64,000 nucleotides of DNA, from positions 1 to 64,000 of the forward strand of contig NZ_JAPKFL010000017.1 of the NCBI RefSeq assembly GCF_026262575.1, written 5' to 3'. This document shows positions 33,822 through 40,707 of this stretch, piece after piece. The position numbers were made by a program, and so were the translations under genes. The notes beneath the pieces are model-generated. The model was not told the origin of the DNA. It saw nothing but the letters and a program-made list of their open reading frames with translations, and searched no databases. Positions within the stretch are counted from its first letter, which is position 1; each line of letters starts with the position of its first letter. The DNA is from Streptomyces marinisediminis (GTDB lineage: Bacteria > Actinomycetota > Actinomycetes > Streptomycetales > Streptomycetaceae).

Positions 33822-35183
33822 ATGGATCGCCGAATCTTCGGGCTGGAGAACGAGTACGGCGTCACATGCACGTTCCGGGGGCAGCGGCGCCTGTCCCCTG
33901 ACGAAGTGGCGCGGTACCTCTTCCGCCGTGTCGTGTCCTGGGGCCGCAGCAGCAACGTCTTCCTCCGCAACGGGGCCCGGCTCTACCTCGACGTGGGCTC
34001 GCACCCGGAGTACGCCACTCCCGAATGCGACAACGTGGTGGAGTTGATCACCCACGACAAGTCCGGCGAGCGCATCCTCGAGGGGCTGCTCGTGGACGCC
34101 GAGCGCCGGCTGCACGAGGAGGGCATCGCCGGCGACGTCTACCTGTTCAAGAACAACACCGACTCGGCGGGGAACTCCTACGGCTGCCACGAGAACTACC
34201 TGGTGGCCCGGCACGGCGAGTTCTCCCGCCTCGCGGACGTCCTGATCCCCTTCCTCGTCACCCGCCAGCTCATCTGCGGCGCGGGCAAGGTCCTGCAGAC
34301 CCCGCGCGGCGCGGTCTACTGCGTCAGCCAGCGCGCCGAGCACATCTGGGAGGGCGTCAGCTCCGCGACGACGCGCTCGCGGCCCATCATCAACACCCGC
34401 GACGAGCCGCACGCCGACGCCGAGCGCTACCGGCGCCTGCACGTCATCGTCGGCGACTCCAACATGTCCGAGACGACGATGCTGCTCAAGGTCGGCGCCA
34501 CCGACCTGGTGCTGCGCATGATCGAGGCCGGCACGGTGATGCGCGACCTCACCCTGGAGAACCCGATCCGGGCCATCCGCGAGGTGAGCCACGACGTCAC
34601 CGGGCAGCGCAAGGTGCGCCTGGCCAGCGGGCGCGAGGCCTCCGCGCTGGAGGTGCAGCAGGAGTACTTCGACAAGGCGTCCGACTTCTGCGACCGGCGC
34701 GGCATCCGCACCGGGGTGGTGGCACAGGTCCTGGAGCTGTGGGGCCGCACCCTGGAGGCCGTGCGCGAGCAGGAGCTGGACCGCGTCAACACCGAGATCG
34801 ACTGGGTGATGAAGTACCAGCTCCTGGACCGCTACCGGGCCAAGCACGACATCACCATGTCCCACCCGCGGATCGCCCAGATAGACCTCGCCTACCACGA
34901 CATCCACCGCAGGCGCGGCCTGTACTACCTGCTGGAGCGCAACGGGCGCGCCCAGCGGGTCTGCGACGACCTGCGCATCTTCGAGGGCAAGACGGTGCCC
35001 CCGCAGACCACCCGGGCGCGGCTGCGCGGCGACTTCATCCGGCGGGCCCAGGAGCAGCGCCGCGACTTCACGGTGGACTGGGTGCACCTCAAGCTCAACG
35101 ACCAGGCGCAGCGCACGGTGCTGTGCAAGGACCCGTTCCGCTCGGTGGACGAGCGGGTGGAGAAGCTCATCGCGGGGATGTGA
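33822..35183 (+). CDS. pafA: Pup-protein ligase PafA
   Basis: 453-aa ligase that phosphorylates the Pup C-terminal glutamate and forms an isopeptide bond with target lysines. It starts MDRRIFGLENEYGVTCTFRG. Catalytic Asp57 lies in RLYLDVGSHPEYATPE. ATP-site motifs KNNTDSAGNSYGCHENYL and RPIINTRDEPHADAERYRR parallel Dop. No Shine-Dalgarno sequence precedes the ATG, consistent with the leaderless promoter. A strong terminator follows. Confidence 0.97.
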   Translation: MDRRIFGLENEYGVTCTFRGQRRLSPDEVARYLFRRVVSWGRSSNVFLRNGARLYLDVGSHPEYATPECDNVVELITHDKSGERILEGLLVDAERRLHEEGIAGDVYLFKNNTDSAGNSYGCHENYLVARHGEFSRLADVLIPFLVTRQLICGAGKVLQTPRGAVYCVSQRAEHIWEGVSSATTRSRPIINTRDEPHADAERYRRLHVIVGDSNMSETTMLLKVGATDLVLRMIEAGTVMRDLTLENPIRAIREVSHDVTGQRKVRLASGREASALEVQQEYFDKASDFCDRRGIRTGVVAQVLELWGRTLEAVREQELDRVNTEIDWVMKYQLLDRYRAKHDITMSHPRIAQIDLAYHDIHRRRGLYYLLERNGRAQRVCDDLRIFEGKTVPPQTTRARLRGDFIRRAQEQRRDFTVDWVHLKLNDQAQRTVLCKDPFRSVDERVEKLIAGM

Positions 35184-35216
35184 GGCGGCCGGGGGAAGGG
35201 CGCCACCGCCCGCGGA

Positions 35217-35252
35217 AACAGGGCTCGCACGGCCTTCCGTGCGGGCCCTGTT
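35217..35252 (+). terminator. terminator after pafA
   Basis: A 16-bp stem (35217-35232 with 35237-35252), one G-U pair, CCTT loop, ending in GTTCTG. It separates pafA from the FKBP genes. Confidence 0.8.
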
Positions 35253-35259
35253 CTGCACG

Positions 35260-35265
35260 TAGAGT
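35260..35265 (+). promoter_or_regulatory. candidate -10 box for FKBP lipoprotein gene
   Basis: TAGAGT lies 60 nt before the GTG at 35320, directly after the pafA terminator. Confidence 0.35.
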
Positions 35266-35319
35266 GGCGCGCACCGCCTTCCGGTGACCCAAGCACCCCC
35301 CAACCGAACGAGGACCGCC

Positions 35320-36324
35320 GTGCGCCGACGCTCCGTACTCCTAGCCCTCCCTGCCGGTCTGCTCACCCTCGCCGCCTGTGGCAACGGCGACGGGGGCGGT
35401 GACGACGGCGGCGCCACCGTGAGCTCCTCCCCGTCCGGGAGCCCGCAGCCCACGTCCGGCATCCCGATCACGGACGGGCCGCTGCCGGAGATCACCGACG
35501 GCCGGGAGTTCGGCCGGAAGCCCACCGTCGCCAAGGGCGAGGGCGACCCCTCCACCGAGGTCGCCGTCCAGGTGGTGGTGGCCGGCGCCGGGGCGAAGGT
35601 CGCCCAGGGCGACATGCTCCAGGTCGGCTACCTGGGCCAGTTCTGGGACACCGCGGAGGTCTTCGACAACTCCTTCGACCGCGGCCGGCCGGCCGTCTTC
35701 CCCATCGGCACCGGCCAGCTCATCCCGGCCTGGGACGAGGTCATGGTGGGCCAGCAGGTCGGCAGCCGGGTGCTGATGTCCGTCCCGCCCGAGTACGGCT
35801 ACGGCGAGGAGGGCGACGGGCGCGGCGTCATCGAGGGCGACGACACGCTGGTCTTCGTCATGGACGTGCACGGCACCTTCAACAGCGGCAGCTCCGCGCA
35901 GGGCGAGAAGGTGCCCCAGGAGGACGCCGGCCTGCCCACCGTCGGCACGAACACCGACGGCAAGGCGCCCGCCATCGAGGTGCCCGACGCCGAGCCGCCC
36001 AAGGAGCTGGCGTCCGCCTACGTCATCGAGGGCGACGGGCCCGAGGTGCAGGAGTCCGACGCCGTCCTCGTGCAGTACAAGGGCGTGCTGTGGGACAACG
36101 GCGAGGAGTTCGACTCCACCTACGCCCGCGACCAGATCACCCAGTTCCGGCTGGACCAGGTCGTCCAGGGCTGGTCGCAGGGGCTGACCGGGAAGAAGGC
36201 GGGCAGCCGGGTGATGATCGTGATCCCACCCGAGCTGGGATACGGTGAGGAGGGCTCGCCCGGCATTCCGGGGGGCGCCACGCTCGTGTTCAGCGTGGAC
36301 ATCCTCGCCCTCCCCGCCGTCTGA
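35320..36324 (+). CDS. FKBP-type peptidyl-prolyl isomerase lipoprotein, two domains
   Basis: 334-aa exported isomerase. RRRSVLLALPAGLLTLAACG is a lipoprotein signal with the lipidated Cys in LAAC, followed by a Gly/Ser linker. Two FKBP domains follow. The first, around 80-185, reads VGYLGQFWDTAEVFDNSFDR and is a diverged copy. The second, around 235-334, has VQYKGVLWDNGEEFDSTYAR and PPELGYGEEG. It probably helps fold secreted proteins at the membrane surface. GTG 35320 follows GAGGA; GTG 35284 is an upstream alternative. A second FKBP gene lies 61 bp downstream. Confidence 0.9.
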   Translation: MRRRSVLLALPAGLLTLAACGNGDGGGDDGGATVSSSPSGSPQPTSGIPITDGPLPEITDGREFGRKPTVAKGEGDPSTEVAVQVVVAGAGAKVAQGDMLQVGYLGQFWDTAEVFDNSFDRGRPAVFPIGTGQLIPAWDEVMVGQQVGSRVLMSVPPEYGYGEEGDGRGVIEGDDTLVFVMDVHGTFNSGSSAQGEKVPQEDAGLPTVGTNTDGKAPAIEVPDAEPPKELASAYVIEGDGPEVQESDAVLVQYKGVLWDNGEEFDSTYARDQITQFRLDQVVQGWSQGLTGKKAGSRVMIVIPPELGYGEEGSPGIPGGATLVFSVDILALPAV

Positions 36325-36385
36325 CGGCGGCCGCGGCCGCCGCGGTCCCCGAGCAGCCCGCTAGTGGCAGAAGGAGCAGTTTTTC

Positions 36386-36760
36386 GTGAACATCGACAAG
36401 CCCGAGGTCGACTTCCCCGAGGGCCCGGCCCCGACCGACCTCGACATCGTCGACATCTGGGAGGGGGACGGGCCGGTCGCCAAGGCCGGGGACACCGTCT
36501 CCGTGCACTACGTCGGCGTGGCCTTCAGCACCGGTGAGGAGTTCGACGCCTCCTGGAACCGCGGCAAGCCGCTGCAGTTCCAGCTCGGCGCCGGGCAGGT
36601 CATCCCCGGCTGGGACCAGGGCGTCCAGGGCATGAAGGTCGGCGGCCGCCGCCGGCTGACCATCCCCGCCCACCTCGCCTACGGCGACCACGGCGCCGGG
36701 GGCGGCCGCATCGCCCCGGGCGAGACGCTGATCTTCGTCTGCGACCTCGTCTCCGTCTGA
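36386..36760 (+). CDS. FKBP-type peptidyl-prolyl isomerase, cytoplasmic
   Basis: 124-aa single-domain FKBP without a signal peptide. Core motifs are VHYVGVAFSTGEEFDASWNR, QVIPGWDQGVQGMKVGGRR and IPAHLAYGDHG. It accelerates proline isomerisation in the cytoplasm. GTG start after AAGGAG. It follows the lipoprotein FKBP gene and precedes pafB, an arrangement common near actinobacterial proteasome genes. Confidence 0.95.
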   Translation: MNIDKPEVDFPEGPAPTDLDIVDIWEGDGPVAKAGDTVSVHYVGVAFSTGEEFDASWNRGKPLQFQLGAGQVIPGWDQGVQGMKVGGRRRLTIPAHLAYGDHGAGGGRIAPGETLIFVCDLVSV

Positions 36761-36856
36761 CGGGTCCCCTCGCGCTCCGCGCCGCGCGGCACCGGGCCCC
36801 GCGTCCCCCAAGGGCGCGGGGCCCGGGCGCGTTTGGACCACCGTGCGGCCGAGCGG

Positions 36857-36862
36857 TACCGT
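36857..36862 (+). promoter_or_regulatory. candidate -10 box for pafBC
   Basis: TACCGT lies 42 nt before the pafB ATG. Confidence 0.35.
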
Positions 36863-36898
36863 CGTGCCCCGGGAGTGGGGAAAGAGAAGAGGGCGTCG

Positions 36899-37849
36899 AT
36901 GGCCATTGCGAAGGCCGAGCGGCTGATGAACCTGGCGCTGTGCCTGCTGGGCACCCGGCGGCCGCTGACCAAGCGCGAGCTGCGTTCCTCCATCGAGGCC
37001 TACCTGGAAGCCGCGAGCGACGACGCCTTCAACCGCATGTTCGAGCGGGACAAGGACGACCTGCGGGAACTGGGCCTGATCATCGACATCGGCGAGAACG
37101 TCGACGGCGAGGCCGCCTACCAGGCCCGCCGCGACCACAACCAGCTCCCGCCCATCACCTTCGACCCGGCCGAGGCCGCCGCCCTGGGCCTGGCCGCCCG
37201 GGTGTGGCAGCAGGCCAGGCTCGCGGGCGCCGCCAGCGGGGCCCTGCAGAAGCTGCGCGCCGCCGGGATGCCGGAGGCCGAGGCGGACCGCGGGGCCTCC
37301 GGCGCGCTGGAGCCCCGCATCCCCACCCAGGAGGCGGCCTTCGAACCGCTCATGCTGGCCTGCCGGGACCGCCGCCCGGTCGTCTTCCCCTACCGCAAGT
37401 CCGACTCGCCGCAGCCCGTCAGGCGGCACGTCGAGCCGTGGGCGCTGGAGTGCTGGCGCGGCCACTGGTACCTGGCCGGGTGGGACCGCGACCGGCAGGG
37501 CGAACGCGTCTTCCGGCTCTCGCGCATCGCCGGGGCCGTGCGCTCCCGCGCCGGCGCCTACACCGTGCCCGTGCCCGACCAGGTGCGGGTGCGCGAGGCC
37601 GTCGAGCGCCGGGCCGGGGAGCACGCGACGGCCACGGCCCGCATCCGGCTGCGCAAGGGCTGCGGCTACCCGCTGCGGGCCCGCGCCGCCGAGGTGGTGG
37701 ACGCCGGGGAGTGGGAGGAGCTGCTGATCCCCTACGGGCACGGGCTGGACGCCTGGCTCGCGGAGTTCGGCCCCGACGTCGTCGTACTGGAACCCGCCGA
37801 GCTGCGGGCCGAGACGGTCGAGCGGCTGCGCGCCGTCGCCAAGGGCTGA
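36899..37849 (+). CDS. pafB: WYL-domain transcriptional regulator PafB
   Basis: 316-aa regulator that pairs with PafC to activate DNA-damage genes in mycobacteria. N-terminal winged helix (KAERLMNLALCLLGTRRPLT), then the WYL domain with WRGHWYLAGWDRDRQGERVF, and a C-terminal WCX extension. ATG 36899 (MAIAKAERL) fits known starts. pafC begins 17 bp after its stop. The neighbouring helicase and nuclease genes fit a DNA-repair setting. Confidence 0.95.
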   Translation: MAIAKAERLMNLALCLLGTRRPLTKRELRSSIEAYLEAASDDAFNRMFERDKDDLRELGLIIDIGENVDGEAAYQARRDHNQLPPITFDPAEAAALGLAARVWQQARLAGAASGALQKLRAAGMPEAEADRGASGALEPRIPTQEAAFEPLMLACRDRRPVVFPYRKSDSPQPVRRHVEPWALECWRGHWYLAGWDRDRQGERVFRLSRIAGAVRSRAGAYTVPVPDQVRVREAVERRAGEHATATARIRLRKGCGYPLRARAAEVVDAGEWEELLIPYGHGLDAWLAEFGPDVVVLEPAELRAETVERLRAVAKG

Positions 37850-37866
37850 AGGGGAGGAGGCCGGAC

Positions 37867-38826
37867 GTGGCGACCAACGCCATCGACCAGACCCGGCGCA
37901 TGCTGTCGCTGGTGACCTACCTGCGCGAGCGCCCCGGCGCACGCGTGGACGAGGTGGCCCGCGCCTTCGGGATCAGCCAGGACGAGCTGATCTCCGACCT
38001 GCAGGTGCTGCCGATGTGCGGCACCAGCTTCCGCGGCGGCGACCTGCTGGACATCGACACCGACGGCGAGCACATCTGGTGGCACAACGCGGACGCCGTG
38101 GACTCCGGCGGCCAGCCGCTGCGCCTGGCCGCCGACGAGGCCACCGCGCTGCTCGTGGCCGCGCGGGCCGTCGCCACGCTGCCCGGGCTGCGCGTCAGCG
38201 ACCGGGAGGCGCTGCTGCGCGCCGGGGCCAAGCTGGAGGAGGCGGCCGGGGAGAACGCCCGCGCCAGCTCCCGGCTGTCGGTGACCTTCGAGTCCGAGGG
38301 CGGCGTCTTCGCCGACGTCGACCGGGCCATGGCCGAGCGGCGCAGGCTGTGGCTGCGCTACTACTCGCCCGGCCGGGACGAGCTGACCGAGCGCGAGGTC
38401 GACCCCATCCGCCTGTTCGTGCTGGGCCACACCTATCTGGAGGCCTGGTGCCGGCTCTCGGAGGCCCGCCGCACCTTCCGGCTGGACCGGGTGGCGGAGA
38501 TCCGGCTGCTCGACGAGGCGGCCGACCCGCCCCCGGTGACGCCGCGCGACCTGTCGGCCGGGCTGGTGCAGCCGGCGGCCGAGGACCCCGAGGTGGTGGT
38601 GGAGGTCGGTCCGGGCGGCCGGTGGGTGGCCGAGTACTGGCCGCACGACAGCGCCGAGGAGCTGCCCGACGGCGGCCTGCGCATCACCCTGCGCACGCCG
38701 GACCCGGCCTCGCTGCGCCGCCTGGCGCTGCGGCTGGGGGCCGACGGCCGGATCACGGCCCCGCCCGAGCTGGCCGAGAGCGCCCGCGAGGCGGCCCGCG
38801 CCGCGCTGGCGGCGTACGGAGAGTGA
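37867..38826 (+). CDS. pafC: WYL-domain transcriptional regulator PafC
   Basis: 319-aa partner of PafB. The N-terminal helix-turn-helix covers RRMLSLVTYLRERPGARVDE with VARAFGISQDELISDL; the WYL domain carries LGHTYLEAWCRLSEARRTFR. The GTG at 37867 is preceded by GGGGAGGAGG. Together PafBC probably sense single-stranded DNA or related damage signals, by analogy with mycobacteria. Confidence 0.95.
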   Translation: MATNAIDQTRRMLSLVTYLRERPGARVDEVARAFGISQDELISDLQVLPMCGTSFRGGDLLDIDTDGEHIWWHNADAVDSGGQPLRLAADEATALLVAARAVATLPGLRVSDREALLRAGAKLEEAAGENARASSRLSVTFESEGGVFADVDRAMAERRRLWLRYYSPGRDELTEREVDPIRLFVLGHTYLEAWCRLSEARRTFRLDRVAEIRLLDEAADPPPVTPRDLSAGLVQPAAEDPEVVVEVGPGGRWVAEYWPHDSAEELPDGGLRITLRTPDPASLRRLALRLGADGRITAPPELAESAREAARAALAAYGE

Positions 38827-38894
38827 GCCACGGGCGCGCGCTGGCGTGCGCGCCCGTCCGCGGCGGGGCGGAGCGGGTGGACTACGCTCGCCCC

Positions 38895-39098
38895 ATGCTC
38901 TGGCCGATGTTCTTCCTCGCCCTCGCCTTCTGCGGCACCGCCGTCCTCGGGGTGCTCGGCGTCCGCGTCGCGCTCCAGGTGCGCCGGTTCTCCCGGGCCG
39001 TGGGGGACAGCGCGGAGCGGATCGCGCGGGCCACCGAGGACCTGGAGCGGGCCGCCCTGCCGCTGGCGGGCCGTAGCCGCGCGCTCACCCGCCGCTGA
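38895..39098 (+). CDS. small membrane protein of unknown function
   Basis: 67-aa protein with one membrane helix (about residues 4-26, MLWPMFFLALAFCGTAVLG) followed by a basic amphipathic stretch RVALQVRRFSRAVGDSAERI. TACGCT (38883-38888) lies 12 nt before the ATG, supporting a leaderless gene rather than a random ORF. It sits between pafC and tatA, as in other Streptomyces as far as I recall. Function unknown. Confidence 0.75.
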   Translation: MLWPMFFLALAFCGTAVLGVLGVRVALQVRRFSRAVGDSAERIARATEDLERAALPLAGRSRALTRR

Positions 39099-39256
39099 CC
39101 CGGCCGCCCGTCGCGCAGAACGCCGCCACCGCCCTGCCGCCCGGGGATTGCCGCCGGTTCACCCCCGAGCGTTACCATGACGTACCGTGCGGAAGTCGGC
39201 GACGGTTCGGCGGTCGCATCAGGACCACAATCGCCTCGGTGAGAAGGTAGGCACTT

Positions 39257-39544
39257 ATGCCTGGTCAGATCGGCGTCTGGCAGCTCGTCATCATCATCGC
39301 GCTCGTGCTGCTGATCTTCGGCGCCAAGCGGCTCCCCGACACCGCCCGCGCGCTGGGCAAGTCGATGCGCATCCTCAAGAGCGAGGCCTCGCAGATGAAG
39401 AAGGAGGGCGGCTCCTCCGACTCCGGGCGGGCCGAGTCCGCCGACACCTCCGAGACCCACACCCCGCGCACCATCCAGGCGGCACCGGGGGACGTCGCCA
39501 GCTCCCGCCCCGTCGACGAGCCCCGGCACACCGCGCAGGGCTGA
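39257..39544 (+). CDS. tatA: Sec-independent protein translocase TatA
   Basis: 95-aa pore-forming Tat component. Short N-terminal helix (WQLVIIIALVLLIFGAKRLP) with the conserved FGAKRLP hinge, amphipathic helix DTARALGKSMRILKSE, and a disordered acidic tail. ATG preceded by GAGAAGGTAGG. tatC starts 77 bp downstream. Together they export folded twin-arginine substrates; the protein at 63624 is one such candidate. Confidence 0.96.
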   Translation: MPGQIGVWQLVIIIALVLLIFGAKRLPDTARALGKSMRILKSEASQMKKEGGSSDSGRAESADTSETHTPRTIQAAPGDVASSRPVDEPRHTAQG

Positions 39545-39621
39545 CGGCACCGGCTCACCCAGTCACCTGTACGGCGGCCGCGCTCCGGGCGGGCCGCCGC
39601 CCCATGAGATGAGGACGTGGG

Positions 39622-40542
39622 TTGCTCAAGTCCGCCCGCACAGCCAACAAGGCCCCGAAGGACCCCGAGGGCCGGATGCCCCTGGTGGAGCATCTGCGCG
39701 AACTGCGCAACCGCTTGGTCAAGGCGCTTTTGGCCATCGTGCCGCTGATGGTCGTCGCCCTGTTCTTCGCCAAGGACATCGGCGAGTTCATCACCGCGCC
39801 GCTGCCGCTGTGTGAGACCGAGGAGGAGGCCGCGGCGCTCGGGCACAAGTGCCCCGAGCTCACCCAGGTCGGCCTCACGTCCCCGTTCACCACCTACGTC
39901 AAGGTGGCCCTCCTCACCGCGCTGGTGGGCGCCGCGCCGGTGTGGCTGTACCAGGTGTGGGCCTTCCTCGCGCCCGGGCTGCACCGGCACGAGAAGAAGT
40001 ACGCGGTCTGGACGGTGGTGTTCGGCACCCCGCTCTTCCTCGCCGGCGCCTTCCTCGCGCGCTGGCTGCTGCCCCAGGCGATCCCGATCCTGCTGAGCTT
40101 CAGCATGGACAGCGCCCAGCCCCTCGTCAGCGTCGACGACATGATCGACATCTCGGTGAAGCTGGTGCTGGCCTTCGGACTGGCCTTCCAGCTCCCGCTG
40201 GTGCTCGTGCTGCTCAACGTGAGCGGGGTCCTCAGCGGCGCCCGGATGATCGGTTGGTGGCGCGGCATGGTACTGGGCATCACCGTGTTCTCCGCCCTGG
40301 TCACACCGACGGACCCGCTGTCGATGCTCGTGCTCGCGGTCCCGATCGTCACGCTGTACTTCGGCGCGGTGGGCTTCGCCTTGCTCAACGACCGCCGCAG
40401 GGCCGCCCGCGACCCGGACGCCCACCTGGCCGACGACGAGGCGTCCGAGCTGGACCTGACCCCGGAGCCGGTCAACGCCGCGCCGCGGGTCCCCGAGCAG
40501 CCCGACGGCGCCCGCCGCGACGGCATGGACGACGCCACGTAG
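39622..40542 (+). CDS. tatC: Sec-independent protein translocase TatC
   Basis: 306-aa receptor for twin-arginine signal peptides with six membrane helices. MPLVEHLRELRNRLVKAL is the typical N-terminus; FLAPGLHRHEKKYAVW and SVDDMIDISVKLVLAFGLAFQ (latter split around the periplasmic loop) are family landmarks. The start codon is TTG after GAGG, matching Streptomyces TatC. The C-terminal about 45 residues are hydrophilic. Confidence 0.95.
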   Translation: MLKSARTANKAPKDPEGRMPLVEHLRELRNRLVKALLAIVPLMVVALFFAKDIGEFITAPLPLCETEEEAAALGHKCPELTQVGLTSPFTTYVKVALLTALVGAAPVWLYQVWAFLAPGLHRHEKKYAVWTVVFGTPLFLAGAFLARWLLPQAIPILLSFSMDSAQPLVSVDDMIDISVKLVLAFGLAFQLPLVLVLLNVSGVLSGARMIGWWRGMVLGITVFSALVTPTDPLSMLVLAVPIVTLYFGAVGFALLNDRRRAARDPDAHLADDEASELDLTPEPVNAAPRVPEQPDGARRDGMDDAT

Positions 40543-40707
40543 GACGACGCCCCGCAGAACGACGCCTCGCGGGGCGGTGACGGGCCGCGCGCCGCTCGCC
40601 CGGCTGCCCCCGGTGGGCCGTCCGCCCGCGGCGGCACGGTGCCGTGCCGCCGCGGGGGAGGAAATGATCAGCCGGTGTCCGAGGCGGCCGGTAGGCTCGT
40701 ACGCACG

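Noticed and set aside
39157..39167. PHO-box-like GTTCACCCCCG upstream of tatA
   Set aside because: Only one 11-bp unit fits; flanking units do not match, and PhoP needs at least two direct repeats.
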